A stretch of 44,053 nt of DNA, taken from assembly GCA_035707965.1 (NCBI GenBank), contig DASSTJ010000052.1, positions 1-44,053 of the forward strand, given 5' to 3'. Positions within the stretch are counted from its first letter, which is position 1. Each line of letters begins with the position of its first letter. The notes beneath the pieces are model-generated. The model was not told the DNA's origin. It searched no databases and saw only the letters and a program-made list of their open reading frames with translations. Of this stretch, positions 1 through 8,513 are shown piece by piece. Source of the DNA: DASSTJ01 sp035707965. GTDB lineage: Bacteria; Actinomycetota; Actinomycetes; Actinomycetales; Angustibacteraceae. The position numbers were made by a program, and so were the translations under genes.

Positions 1-1100
1 CGATCCTGCGCTACTACGCACAGCAGGTCTTCGACCCGGTCGGTGAGCTGCACGAGCCCTCGTCCGCCGGGCTGCTCTACAGCCGACGTCGGCCGCACGG
101 TGTCGCCGGCCTCATCACGCCCTGGAACTTTCCGCTGGCCATCCCGCTATGGAAGGCCGCGCCAGCCCTGGCCTTCGGCAACACGGTCGTCCTCAAGCCC
201 GCACCCGAGGCGACCGCCTGCGCCCTACGGCTGGCCGAGCTGCTGCGCGGCGTGCTGCCGGACGGTGCCTTCGAGGTCGTGCCCGGTGACGCCGAGACCG
301 GCCAGGCGGTCGTCGCCGCGGCAGACGTCGTGTCCTTCACCGGCTCGGTGGCGGCAGGCCGGGCCGTGGCCGCGGCCGCCACCAGCCGTGGCCGTCCCGT
401 CCAGGCCGAGATGGGTGGCCAGAACCCGGCCGTCGTGCTGCCGGACGCCGACCCGCAGAAGACGGCGGCGATGATCGCGAACGCGGCTGCCGGCTACGCG
501 GGCCAGAAGTGCACGGCCACGAAGCGCGTCGTCGTCGTCGGCGACCCAGCGCCGTTCCGGGACGCGTTCGTGGCGGCGGTCGAAGCGCTCGCAGTCGGCG
601 ACCCGGCCGAGGCGTCCACCGTCGTCGGGCCGGTCATCGACTCGGGTGCGCGCGACCGGGTGGTCGCTGCCGCCCGGTCGGCGGTGGCCGCGGGCGGCCG
701 CGTCCTCACGGGTGGGCAGGCCCTCGAGCGTGACGGCTGGTTCGTCGCCCCGACCGTGGTCGAGGGTGTGCCGATCGACCACCTCCTGGCCTGCGACGAG
801 GTCTTCGGGCCGATCTGCCTGCTGCAGCACGCGAACGACCTCTCCGGCGCCCTGCGCGTGGCGAACGGGGTCGAGTACGGGCTGGTCTCCGGCATCTACA
901 CCGCCGACCTCAACGCAGCCCTGCGCGCCGGCGACGAGCTGCAGTCGGGCCTGGTGAAGATCAACGCGCCGACGTCCGGGGTGGACTTCTACCTGCCTTT
1001 CGGTGGCGAGAAGGCGTCGAGCCTGGGCGGTCGCGAGCAGGGCAAGGCGGCTCGCGACTTCTACACCTCACTGCACACGGTGACGGTCGCGCCGTCCTGA
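1..1100 (+). CDS. Aldehyde dehydrogenase, 5'-truncated by window edge
   Basis: NAD(P)-dependent aldehyde dehydrogenase; it oxidises an aldehyde to the carboxylic acid in the cytoplasm. The reading frame is open from base 3, so the start lies outside the window. Visible family motifs are GLITPWNFPLAIP and NTVVLKP (cofactor binding), EMGGQNPAVVL (the general-base Glu) and GQKCTATKR with the catalytic Cys at codon 510-512. The EMGGQNP/GQKCTAT style and the C-terminal FYTSLHTVTV resemble alpha-ketoglutaric-semialdehyde dehydrogenase-like members, but the substrate cannot be fixed from sequence. The gene lies 158 bases upstream of the liv importer on the same strand. It may act on a compound imported by that system, though a hairpin at 1145-1188 could separate the transcripts. 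The family is certain; the substrate is unknown. Confidence 0.93.
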   Translation, partial: ILRYYAQQVFDPVGELHEPSSAGLLYSRRRPHGVAGLITPWNFPLAIPLWKAAPALAFGNTVVLKPAPEATACALRLAELLRGVLPDGAFEVVPGDAETGQAVVAAADVVSFTGSVAAGRAVAAAATSRGRPVQAEMGGQNPAVVLPDADPQKTAAMIANAAAGYAGQKCTATKRVVVVGDPAPFRDAFVAAVEALAVGDPAEASTVVGPVIDSGARDRVVAAARSAVAAGGRVLTGGQALERDGWFVAPTVVEGVPIDHLLACDEVFGPICLLQHANDLSGALRVANGVEYGLVSGIYTADLNAALRAGDELQSGLVKINAPTSGVDFYLPFGGEKASSLGGREQGKAARDFYTSLHTVTVAPS

Positions 1101-1144
1101 GCGAGCCCAGCGTCAACTTTGGTGACGACTTGGCAACGTCGGCT

Positions 1145-1188
1145 CGCGCACCCTTCCCGGACGCTCACGGAGCGTGCGAGGGTACGCG
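1145..1188 (+). terminator. Nested stem-loop after the aldehyde dehydrogenase gene
   Basis: Bases 1145-1154 (CGCGCACCCT) pair with 1179-1188 (AGGGTACGCG) with one mismatch. Inside, ACGCTC (1161-1166) pairs perfectly with GAGCGT (1170-1175) across a 3-base loop. There is no U-tract, as is usual in high-GC actinobacteria. It could end the dehydrogenase transcript or act in the livK leader. Confidence 0.45.
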
Positions 1189-1215
1189 GTGCAACGTCAC
1201 ACAGCACAGAGACGA

Positions 1216-1233
1216 CCGGACGACGAGGTCCGG
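1216..1233. promoter_or_regulatory. Inverted repeat in the livK leader, possible operator
   Basis: CCGGAC (1216-1221) and GTCCGG (1228-1233) form a perfect 6-bp inverted repeat with a 6-base spacer, 25 bases before the livK start. It could be a site for the GntR-family regulator at 5976-6689, but no second copy was found to support this. Nothing else is clear in the 158-base gap apart from the hairpin at 1145-1188. Confidence 0.25.
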
Positions 1234-1258
1234 GTTCACACAGAAAGCGGGTCTGGTG

Positions 1259-2440
1259 ATGAGTGCACGACTCCCCCGACGCCCCCGGCTGGCGATGCTG
1301 TCCACCGGTGCGGCTGTCGCCATGCTGCTCAGCGCCTGCGGAGGCGGGCTGCTCGGCGGCGAGGGCGACAACGGCAGCAGCTCCGACGGGCCGATCCTGC
1401 TCGGCATGATCACGCCGCTCTCGGGCAGCAGCGCTGCCATCGGGCCGTACATGAAGAACGGCGCCCAGCTGGCGATCGACGAGATCAACGGCAAGGGCGG
1501 GGTGGACGGGCGCAAGCTCGAGCTGCGCGTCGAGGACGGCGCCTGCGACGCGAAGACGGCCACCGCCGCCGCGAACAAGCTGGTGACCCAGAAGATCTCC
1601 GTCTCGGTCGGCGGCTACTGCTCCGGCGCCACGCTGCCGACCCTGCCGATCTTCAACAAGGCCGGCATCCCCATGCTGATCCCCGCCGCGAACTCGAACG
1701 AGCTCGTCGCGCAGAAGCTGCCGAACGTGTTCCTCATCAACGGCACCGGCACCCAGCAGGCCGATGCGGCGATGAAGTTCATGACCAAGGAGGGCGCAAA
1801 GCGCGTCGCCCTCATGGATGACAACACCAGCTACTCCAAGGACATCGCCGACCTGACGGCCAAGCTGCTGCAGTCCGGGCAGGGCCCCACGCTCGCCGGC
1901 CGTGACTCGGTCACCCCTGGCGAGAGCGACTACAGCGCCAACGTCAACACGATCATGAAGACGAACCCGGACTTCATCTACTGGACCGGGTACTACCAGG
2001 AGGGCGGCCTGATCATCCGCCAGCTGCGGCAGGCCGGCTACAAGGGCCAGGTCATGGTGGCCGACGGCAGTGTCGACAACAAGCTCGCCGAGATCGCCGG
2101 CGGTTCGAACGCCGAGGGCGTCTTCGCGACGATGACCCAGACGCCCGACACCATCCCGGGTGCCGAGGGCTGGATCAGCGACTACAAGGCCAAGTTCAAG
2201 GCGGACCCCGGCCCCTACTCGACGCAGTCCTACGACGCGGTGCGCGTGGCGGCCGAGGCCATCACGAAGGCGGGGGACACCAAGGGCGACGACATCGTCA
2301 AGGCGCTCGAGGGGATCGACGGCTTCCAGATCTTCTCTGGGCCGCTGAAGTTCACGCCGGACCACACGCTGTCCAGCGGTGGCTTCCTCATCCTCGTGGT
2401 GAAGGACGGCAAGTTCGTCCTCAAGGACGCGCTGCAGTGA
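1259..2440 (+). CDS. livK: Branched-chain amino-acid-type ABC transporter, substrate-binding lipoprotein
   Basis: Extracellular solute receptor of a HAAT-type importer, expected to be anchored to the membrane by a lipid. The ATG at 1259 gives 393 residues that begin with a basic region, a hydrophobic stretch and the lipobox LLSAC (Cys27), followed by a Gly/Ser-rich linker. An adjacent in-frame GTG at 1256 is an alternative start. The mature part has the Peripla_BP_6 fold signature (GMITPLSGSSAAIGPYMKNGAQLAIDEIN near residues 45-75, then GYCSGATLP and FIYWTGYYQEGGLIIRQ). It is the first gene of the liv operon, and a 28-bp palindrome separates it from livH, which fits higher expression of the receptor than of the permeases. 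The ligand may be a branched-chain amino acid, but this family also binds amides, urea and aromatic acids. Confidence 0.95.
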   Translation: MSARLPRRPRLAMLSTGAAVAMLLSACGGGLLGGEGDNGSSSDGPILLGMITPLSGSSAAIGPYMKNGAQLAIDEINGKGGVDGRKLELRVEDGACDAKTATAAANKLVTQKISVSVGGYCSGATLPTLPIFNKAGIPMLIPAANSNELVAQKLPNVFLINGTGTQQADAAMKFMTKEGAKRVALMDDNTSYSKDIADLTAKLLQSGQGPTLAGRDSVTPGESDYSANVNTIMKTNPDFIYWTGYYQEGGLIIRQLRQAGYKGQVMVADGSVDNKLAEIAGGSNAEGVFATMTQTPDTIPGAEGWISDYKAKFKADPGPYSTQSYDAVRVAAEAITKAGDTKGDDIVKALEGIDGFQIFSGPLKFTPDHTLSSGGFLILVVKDGKFVLKDALQ

Positions 2441-2450
2441 CCGTCCGTCT

Positions 2451-2478
2451 CGCCGGCACCCGGGCCCGGGTGCCGGCG
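2451..2478. repeat. 28-bp perfect palindrome between livK and livH
   Basis: The 28 bases from CGCCGGCACC to GGTGCCGGCG, centred on GGGCCC, equal their own reverse complement with no mismatch. In RNA this makes a 12- to 14-bp, almost pure G/C hairpin 10 bases after the livK stop and 23 bases before livH, with no U-tract. Such hairpins after binding-protein genes commonly protect the upstream mRNA or partly end transcription. Confidence 0.85.
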
Positions 2479-2501
2479 GGACGCACCCGGAGGAGACTGG
2501 C

Positions 2502-3395
2502 GTGACTCAGCTGATCTGGAACGGCTTGTTCGTCGGGGCGTTCTACGCCCTCGTGGCCCTCGGCTACTCGATGGTCTACGGCATCATCAAGCTCCTGAAC
2601 TTCGCTCACGGTGACATCTACATGCTCGGCGCGTTCTCGGGCTTCGCGATGCTCGGTCTGCTCGGCGGTCTCACGACGTCCGCCTCGATGCTCGCCCTGT
2701 TCATCGTGCTCGTCCTCGCCATGCTGGTCACCGGACTGTTTGGTCTCGGGCTGGAACGCGTGGCCTACCGACCGCTGCGCAGCTCACCCCGGCTGGCGGT
2801 GCTCATCACCGCCGTCGGCGCGTCGTTCGCGATCGAGTACGGCATGCGACTCGTGGCCGGGCCGAACCCCAAGGTGTACGAGGTTCGCCTGGAAGGCACG
2901 CCGTTGCACGTCCTGGGCGCCCGGATCACGGTGCAGCAGATCGCGCTCATCGTCGTCGCCGTCGTCCTCATGCTGGGCTTGCAGTACCTGGTGATGCGCA
3001 CGGGTACGGGCCGTGCCATGCGCGCCATCTCGCAGGACCCGAAGGCATCGCTCTTCATGGGCATCAACGTCAACGCGGTCATCTCGCGCACGTTCTTCAT
3101 CGGGTCGGCGCTCGCCGGCGCGGCCGGCGTCATGGCCGGCGCGTACTACGGCAAGGTCGACTTCCTCATGGGCTTCATCATCGGGCTCAAGGCGTTCACC
3201 GCCGCGGTGATCGGCGGCATCGGCAACATCAAGGGCGCCATGCTCGGAGGCCTCGTCCTCGGGCTGCTCGAGTCGTTCGGCACCAACTGGCTGGGCGGCC
3301 AGTGGCGGGACGTGTTCGCCTTCGGGTTCCTGATCCTCTTCCTCGTCGTCCGGCCGACCGGCATCCTCGGCGAGCGCGTCACGGAGCGTGTGTGA
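2502..3395 (+). CDS. livH: Branched-chain amino-acid ABC transporter permease LivH
   Basis: Inner-membrane permease of the importer, 297 residues, with about eight hydrophobic segments. The N-terminus (GLFVGAFYALVALGYSMVYGIIKLLNFAHGDIYMLGAF) is the classic LivH signature, and the EAA-like cytoplasmic loop lies near GRAMRAISQDPKASLFMGINV. The GTG start at 2502 has an AGGAG ribosome site at 2490-2494. Length and order are normal for the family. It overlaps livM by one base (TGATG), so the two are translationally coupled. It should pair with LivM to form the channel driven by LivG and LivF. Confidence 0.96.
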   Translation: MTQLIWNGLFVGAFYALVALGYSMVYGIIKLLNFAHGDIYMLGAFSGFAMLGLLGGLTTSASMLALFIVLVLAMLVTGLFGLGLERVAYRPLRSSPRLAVLITAVGASFAIEYGMRLVAGPNPKVYEVRLEGTPLHVLGARITVQQIALIVVAVVLMLGLQYLVMRTGTGRAMRAISQDPKASLFMGINVNAVISRTFFIGSALAGAAGVMAGAYYGKVDFLMGFIIGLKAFTAAVIGGIGNIKGAMLGGLVLGLLESFGTNWLGGQWRDVFAFGFLILFLVVRPTGILGERVTERV

Positions 3396-4402
3396 TGGCC
3401 GCGCGCGTGTCCTCGCTCCTCGGCAGCCGGTACCTCGGCTGGATCGGCCTGGCGATCGCGGTGCTGGCGCCGTTCGTGAACGCCACGCCGTACGCGATGT
3501 CGGTGTTCACCTCGGCCGCCCTCTTCGTGATGCTGGCGGTCGGGCTCAACATCGTCGTCGGGTACTGCGGCCTCCTCGACCTCGGCTACGCCGCGTTCTT
3601 CGCCATCGGCGCCTACACCAGCGGCGTCCTGGCCACCCGGTACGGCTGGCCGCTGCTCGCGACCGTCCCCGTCGTGCTGATCGCCGCGGTCCTCGCCGGG
3701 GTCGTCATCGGTGGACCGACCTTGCGGCTGCGCAGCGACTACCTGGCCATCGTCACGCTCGGCTTCGGCGAGATCATCCGGATCACCGCCAACAACCTCG
3801 AGGTCACGGGCGGCCCGTCCGGCATCTACGGCATCCCGAGCCTCGCGATCGGCGGCCTCGACCTGGGTGGCCGCGTGCCGTTCTACTACGCGGTCGTCGT
3901 GGTGGTGGCGCTCGCGACGCTGGGGGCGTCGAGGCTCGGTCGCAGCAGGCTGGGCCGTGCCTGGCGGTTCGTCCGTGAGGACGAGGACGCCGCCGAGGCG
4001 ATGGGCATCCACACCTACAAGGTGAAGCTGGCCGCGTACATCGCCGGCGCCATCTGGGGCGGTCTGGCGGGCATCCTCTTCGGGGCCCAGCTCTCGGCGA
4101 TCTCGCCCCAGAGCTTCACGTTCCTGTGGTCGGCGCTGATCCTCATGGCGGTCGTGCTCGGCGGCATGGGGTCGACGCCCGGTGTGGTCGTCGGCGCGGT
4201 CATCATCAGCGTGCTGCCCGAGCTGCTGCGCAGCGTCGCCGACTACCGGTACTTCGTGTTCGGCATCCTGCTCATCGTCGTCATGGTGTTCCGGCCGCAG
4301 GGGCTCTGGCCGCACCGTTCGCGAGAACCCGCGCCGCAGACCGGTCCCGGTGCCGACGCACCCGAGGACACGGCCGAGCTGCTGCGGAAGGTCGGCCGGT
4401 GA
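3395..4402 (+). CDS. livM: Branched-chain amino-acid ABC transporter permease LivM
   Basis: Second membrane permease, 335 residues. The ATG at 3395 overlaps the livH stop (TGATG). The family signature is visible in LFVMLAVGLNIVVGYCGLLDLGYAAFFAIGAYTSGVL, in GGPTLRLRSDYLAIVTLGFGEIIRI, and in the coupling loop GRAWRFVREDEDAAEAMGIHTYKVKL. It ends with a charged cytoplasmic tail of about 35 residues after the last membrane segment. Its last bases overlap the livG start by four (GTGA). Open frame extends upstream inside livH, but the conserved N-terminus supports the start chosen here. Confidence 0.96.
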   Translation: MAARVSSLLGSRYLGWIGLAIAVLAPFVNATPYAMSVFTSAALFVMLAVGLNIVVGYCGLLDLGYAAFFAIGAYTSGVLATRYGWPLLATVPVVLIAAVLAGVVIGGPTLRLRSDYLAIVTLGFGEIIRITANNLEVTGGPSGIYGIPSLAIGGLDLGGRVPFYYAVVVVVALATLGASRLGRSRLGRAWRFVREDEDAAEAMGIHTYKVKLAAYIAGAIWGGLAGILFGAQLSAISPQSFTFLWSALILMAVVLGGMGSTPGVVVGAVIISVLPELLRSVADYRYFVFGILLIVVMVFRPQGLWPHRSREPAPQTGPGADAPEDTAELLRKVGR

Positions 4403-5256
4403 GCGCCCTGCTGGAGGTCGAGGACCTCCGCATCGCGTTCGGCGGTGTCGTCGCCGTGGACGGGCTGTCCTTCCACGTCGACTCCGGCGACATCCTGTCG
4501 GTGATCGGGCCGAACGGCGCCGGCAAGACGAGCGCGTTCAACTGCATCACGGGGTTCTACAAGCCGACGTCCGGACGCGTGCGTCTGTCGGGCGACGACA
4601 TCACCGGGCTGCGTCCGTCCGCGGTCGCTGCCAAGGGCGTGTCCCGCACCTTCCAGAACCTGCGGCTCTTCGGGGAGCTCACGGTGCTCGACAACGTCCG
4701 GGCCGGCATGCACCTGCGCATCAAGCAGAACGCGCTCGACGCCCTCCTGCACACGCCGCGTTTCCGGCGCAGCGAGCGGGAGGCGACGGCGGAGGCCAAC
4801 CGGTGGCTCGACTTCGTCAAGCTCCGAGGCGATCGGGGCGGCGAGGCACGCAACCTGCCCTACGGAGAGCAGCGCCGGGTGGAGATCGCCCGAGCGCTCG
4901 CACGCGGACCGCAGCTGCTGCTGCTCGACGAGCCCGCCGCCGGGCTGAACCACGGCGAGAAGGGCGAGATGCTCGACCTGCTACGCAGGATCGGCGAGCT
5001 CGGCATCGCCGTCGTGCTGATCGAGCACGACATGGGCCTCGTCATGGAGGTGTCGAAGCGCATCGTGGTCCTCAACTTCGGCAAGGAGATCGCCGACGGC
5101 ACTCCGCAGGAGATCCGCAACGACCCAGCGGTCATCGAGGCGTACCTCGGCAGCGAGGCGACACCATCGGCGACCCAGGAGGGCCTCGAGCACGCGAACC
5201 AGCTGGCTGCTGAGCCCGGAACCGGCCACGACGACCCATCAGGAGGTGCGCGATGA
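4399..5256 (+). CDS. livG: Branched-chain amino-acid ABC transporter ATPase LivG
   Basis: Cytoplasmic ATPase subunit, 285 residues from the GTG at 4399, which overlaps the livM stop as GTGA. Walker A is GPNGAGKT (37-44), the signature loop is LPYGEQRRVEIARAL (about 153-167), Walker B is LLLLDEPAAGLN and the switch His lies in VLIEHD (about 207-211). The insert between Walker A and the signature loop is typical of LivG. About 30 extra, poorly ordered residues follow the usual end at IEAYLG. The gene overlaps livF by four bases (ATGA), with AGGAGG at 5241 serving livF. It forms a heterodimer with LivF to power import. Confidence 0.96.
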   Translation: MSALLEVEDLRIAFGGVVAVDGLSFHVDSGDILSVIGPNGAGKTSAFNCITGFYKPTSGRVRLSGDDITGLRPSAVAAKGVSRTFQNLRLFGELTVLDNVRAGMHLRIKQNALDALLHTPRFRRSEREATAEANRWLDFVKLRGDRGGEARNLPYGEQRRVEIARALARGPQLLLLDEPAAGLNHGEKGEMLDLLRRIGELGIAVVLIEHDMGLVMEVSKRIVVLNFGKEIADGTPQEIRNDPAVIEAYLGSEATPSATQEGLEHANQLAAEPGTGHDDPSGGAR

Positions 5257-5966
5257 GCACGGTCCTGGACGTCAGCGGCGTCGACGTCTCCTACGGTCAC
5301 GTGCAGGCGCTGCGGGGGCTTTCGCTGAGCGTGGGCGAGGGCGAGATCGTCGCCATCCTCGGCAACAACGGCGCAGGCAAGACGACGACGCTGTCCACGG
5401 TGTCCGGCGTCGTGCGTGCGGGCACGGGGTCGATCCGCGCGTTCGGTGACGACATCACCAAGGCGTCGCCCTGGGACATCGTGGGTCGCGGTGTCGTGCA
5501 CGTCCCCGAGGGACGCCGGATCTTCTCGCGGCTCACCGTCCGCGAGAACCTGCAGCTCGGCGGCTACCTCGTCAAGGACCAGGCGCTGGTGTCCGAGCGC
5601 ATGGACGAGGTGTTCCGGCTGCTGCCGCGGCTGGCCGAGCGGTCGAACCAGCAGGGCGGCACCCTGTCGGGCGGGGAGCAGCAGATGCTCGCTGTCGGCC
5701 GGGCCATGGTCTCCGGGCCGAAGCTGCTCATGCTCGACGAGCCCTCCATGGGGCTCGCCCCGCTGGTGGTGGCTCAGATCATGGACCTGATCCAGAGCAT
5801 CAACGCCCGCGGCACCTCGGTGCTGCTGGTGGAGCAGAACGCGCGTGCGGCGTTGCGCATCGCCAACCGGGCCTACGTCATCGACAGTGGTCACGTGACG
5901 TTGGAGGGGCCGGCCGCCGAGCTCGCCGACGACGCCCGGGTCGTCGACGCGTACCTGGGTGCCTGA
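5253..5966 (+). CDS. livF: Branched-chain amino-acid ABC transporter ATPase LivF
   Basis: Second ATPase subunit, 237 residues, the normal length. Walker A is GNNGAGKT (37-44), the signature is LSGGEQQMLAVGRAM (about 138-152) and Walker B is LLMLDEPSMGLAP. The H-loop position reads LLVEQN without His, which is the usual LivF pattern and not a defect. The ATG at 5253 is preceded by AGGAGG (5241-5246) and overlaps the livG stop. The regulator gene starts ten bases after its stop, so the regulator is probably on the same transcript. Confidence 0.96.
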   Translation: MSTVLDVSGVDVSYGHVQALRGLSLSVGEGEIVAILGNNGAGKTTTLSTVSGVVRAGTGSIRAFGDDITKASPWDIVGRGVVHVPEGRRIFSRLTVRENLQLGGYLVKDQALVSERMDEVFRLLPRLAERSNQQGGTLSGGEQQMLAVGRAMVSGPKLLMLDEPSMGLAPLVVAQIMDLIQSINARGTSVLLVEQNARAALRIANRAYVIDSGHVTLEGPAAELADDARVVDAYLGA

Positions 5967-5975
5967 GGTGGCCCG

Positions 5976-6689
5976 GTGAGCTCGAACCAGGTGGACGGGC
6001 CCGTGTTCCCTCAGTTCGAGGGACGCCAGAGCATCCGGCAGCAGGTGGCGCACGCGCTGCGCGCCGCCCTCGTCTCCGGGCAGATGCGGCCCGGCGTCCT
6101 GTACTCCGCGCCTGCCCTGGCTTCCCAGTTCGGCGTGTCCGCGACGCCCATCCGCGAGGCGATGCTCGACCTGGTGAAGGAGGGCCTCGTCATCGCCGTC
6201 CGCAACAAGGGTTTTCGCGTCACGGAGCTCTCGGACACCGAGCTCGACGAGATCAGCGCCATCCGCACGCTCATCGAGGCGCCCACCGTCGGCGAGGTGG
6301 CGCGGCTCTGCGACGACGCTATGGCGCCCAGGCTCGAGGAGCTGCGGGTGATGGCCCGACGCATCGTGGACTGCGCGCGGCACGGTGACCTCATCGAGTA
6401 CGTCGAGGTCGACCGCCAGTTCCACCTGGCGCTGCTGGCGCTGGCGGGTAACGAGCAGCTCGTCCGCGTGGTCGGCGAGCTGCGGGCGCGCAGCAGGCTC
6501 TACGGGCTCAACGTGCTCGTCGAGCGCGGCGAGCTCGTGCACTCGGCGAAGGAGCACGAGCAGCTCGTCGACCTGGTGCTGGCGAACGACGCCGATGGTG
6601 CCGAGACCCTGATGCGTCGCCACATCCGGCACGTGCGCGGCACCTGGGCGGGCGCCGTCGAGCCCGACGACGCTGACGGCACCTCCTAG
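5976..6689 (+). CDS. GntR/FadR-family transcriptional regulator with FCD domain
   Basis: DNA-binding repressor or activator, 237 residues. The N-terminal winged helix (about 18-85) carries the GntR recognition region LASQFGVSATPIREAMLDLVKEGLV. The C-terminal FCD domain (about 90-220) is all-helical and keeps candidate metal or ligand residues in DRQFHLAL, KEHEQL and MRRHIRHV. It is the last gene of the liv operon, nine bases after livF, so it most likely senses the imported compound or a breakdown product and controls this operon, perhaps with the upstream dehydrogenase. The GTG start at 5976 has a GAGGTG element just upstream. Family certain; effector unknown. Confidence 0.93.
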   Translation: MSSNQVDGPVFPQFEGRQSIRQQVAHALRAALVSGQMRPGVLYSAPALASQFGVSATPIREAMLDLVKEGLVIAVRNKGFRVTELSDTELDEISAIRTLIEAPTVGEVARLCDDAMAPRLEELRVMARRIVDCARHGDLIEYVEVDRQFHLALLALAGNEQLVRVVGELRARSRLYGLNVLVERGELVHSAKEHEQLVDLVLANDADGAETLMRRHIRHVRGTWAGAVEPDDADGTS

Positions 6690-6710
6690 CTTGGTGTACG
6701 GCTGACGACT

Positions 6711-6750
6711 CCCCACCGTGCACCTCGTAGCCGAAGTGCACGGTGAGGGG
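6711..6750. terminator. Bidirectional hairpin between the liv operon and the XPB gene
   Basis: CCCCACCGTGCAC (6711-6723) pairs with GTGCACGGTGAGGGG (6736-6750) around a 12-base loop, with a 2-base bulge in the right arm. It lies between the GntR gene stop (6689) and the end of the convergent helicase gene (6758), as expected for a shared terminator. There is no U-tract. Confidence 0.75.
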
Positions 6751-6757
6751 CGACCCC

Positions 6758-8422
6758 TCAGTCGGCGGTGGGCTCGTCTGCCAGGACGTCGGCGGCGTCG
6801 ACGATGCGGTAGGCGTAGCCCTGCTCGGCCAGGAAACGCTGGCGGTGCGCCGCGAAGTCGGCGTCCACGGTGTCGCGTGCGACGACCGTGTAGAAGCGGG
6901 CGGCGCGGTGGTCACCCTTGGGCCGCAGCACGCGTCCGAGGCGCTGGGCCTCCTCCTGCCGGGAACCGAAGCTGCCGGACACCTGGATCGCCACGCTGGC
7001 CTCGGGCAGGTCGATCGAGAAGTTCGCCACCTTGCTGACGACCAGGAGCCCGATCTCGCCCGTGCGGAAGGCCTGGAAGAGCCGCTGCCGCTCGGTCACC
7101 GTCGTCTCGCCCTTGATGAGCGGCGCGTCGAGCTTCTCGGCCAGCTCGTCGAGCTGGTCGATGTACTGGCCGATCACGAGCGTCGGCTCCCCGCGGTGCT
7201 TCTCGACGAGGTGCTTGACGACCCTCGTCTTCACGTCACTGCTGGCTGCGAGCCGGTACCGGACGTCGGGTTCCGCCGTCGCGTAGGCCAGACGCTCGCC
7301 GTCCGGAAGCGTCACGCGCACCTCGATGCAGTCCGCGGGCGCGATGTATCCCTGGTTCTCGATGTCCTTCCATGGCGCGTCGTAGCGCTTCGGGCCGATG
7401 AGGCTGAAGACGTCGCCCTCCCGACCGTCCTCGCGCACCAGCGTGGCGGTGAGGCCGAGGCGTCGGCGCGCCTGAAGGTCAGCGGTCATGCGGAAGATCG
7501 GTGCCGGCAGCAGGTGCACCTCGTCGTAGATGATGAGGCCCCAGTCACGGGCGTCGAGCAGCTCGAGGTGCGGGTACACGCCCTTCCGCTTCAGCGTGAG
7601 CACCTGGTAGGTCGCGATCGTGACCGGTCGGATCTCCTTGCGGGCGCCCGAGTACTCGCCGATCTCGTTGTCCGTCAACGACGTCCGCCTCAGCAGCTCG
7701 TCGCGCCACTGGCGAGCCGACACCGTGTTCGTCACGAGGATCAGGGTCGTGGCGCGGGCCTGCGCCATGGCGCCCGCGCCCACGAGCGTCTTGCCAGCGC
7801 CGCAGGGCAGCACCACGACGCCGGAGCCGCCGTGCCAGAACCCGTCGACAGCCTCCCGCTGGTAGGGGCGCAGGTGCCAGGCCGACTCGTCCAGGTCGAT
7901 GGGGTGCGCCTCGCCGTCGACGTAGCCGGCGAGGTCCTCCGCCGGCCAGCCGAGCTTCAGCAGCACCTGCTTGAGGTGCCCCCGTTCACTGGGATGCACG
8001 ACGACCGTCTCGGCGTCGATGCGCTCACCGACCAGAGGGACGACCTTCTTGCTCCGCAGCACCTCCTCGAGCACGGGGACGTCGGAGGCGTGCAGGACGA
8101 GACCGTGCACGGGGTGCTTCTCGAGCCGCAGCCGCCCGAAGCGGTCCATCGTCTCGGCGACGTCGACGAGCAGCGCGTGCGGCACCGGGTAGCGCGAGTA
8201 GGTCAGCAGGGTGTCGACGACCTGCTCGGCGTCGTGCCCGGCAGCGCGGGCGTTCCAGAGCCCCAGGGGGGTGAGTCGGTAGGTGTGGACGTGCTCCGGG
8301 GCGCGCTCCAGCTCCGCGAACGGCGCGATGGCCTTGCGGCAGGGGTCCGCGTCCGGGTGGTCGACCTCGAGCAGCAGCGTCTTGTCGCTCTGCACGATCA
8401 ACGGTCCGGAGGCGTCGCTCAC
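6758..8422 (-). CDS. XPB/Ercc3-type DNA repair helicase
   Basis: Superfamily 2, 3'-to-5' DNA helicase of the bacterial XPB family, 554 residues. An N-terminal damage-recognition-like region (about 1-180) is followed by helicase motifs: Walker A LPCGAGKT (205-212), the DEVH box at 300-303, GLTATLVRED (about 323-332), and motif VI QRLGRVLRPKG (493-503). The GTG start at 8422 has AAGGGTG upstream. It is the last of three - strand genes, after the helicase-associated protein and the DUF4190 gene, the same order as Rv0862c-Rv0861c in mycobacteria as I recall it. The role in excision repair is inferred from the family. Confidence 0.95.
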   Translation of the reverse strand: MSDASGPLIVQSDKTLLLEVDHPDADPCRKAIAPFAELERAPEHVHTYRLTPLGLWNARAAGHDAEQVVDTLLTYSRYPVPHALLVDVAETMDRFGRLRLEKHPVHGLVLHASDVPVLEEVLRSKKVVPLVGERIDAETVVVHPSERGHLKQVLLKLGWPAEDLAGYVDGEAHPIDLDESAWHLRPYQREAVDGFWHGGSGVVVLPCGAGKTLVGAGAMAQARATTLILVTNTVSARQWRDELLRRTSLTDNEIGEYSGARKEIRPVTIATYQVLTLKRKGVYPHLELLDARDWGLIIYDEVHLLPAPIFRMTADLQARRRLGLTATLVREDGREGDVFSLIGPKRYDAPWKDIENQGYIAPADCIEVRVTLPDGERLAYATAEPDVRYRLAASSDVKTRVVKHLVEKHRGEPTLVIGQYIDQLDELAEKLDAPLIKGETTVTERQRLFQAFRTGEIGLLVVSKVANFSIDLPEASVAIQVSGSFGSRQEEAQRLGRVLRPKGDHRAARFYTVVARDTVDADFAAHRQRFLAEQGYAYRIVDAADVLADEPTAD

Positions 8423-8513
8423 GTGTCACCCTTCGCTACGAGCTGTGGGAGGTCGGGCGTGCCGGTGGCACGCAGTGGGGTCAACGCCCGCGACCGGCGC
8501 CTGCTTCCCGGCG

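Noticed and set aside
1061..2365. Long open frame on the - strand opposite livK
   Set aside because: It mirrors livK codon positions, is His/Arg/Val-rich low complexity, and has no domain. Long antisense frames are expected at this GC content.
5253..5966. Missing switch histidine in LivF
   Set aside because: LivF-type ATPases normally read VEQN at this place, so it is not a defect.
4860..6716. 618-codon open frame on the - strand opposite livG, livF and the GntR gene
   Set aside because: Covers three certain genes and shows no recognisable domain; a GC artefact.
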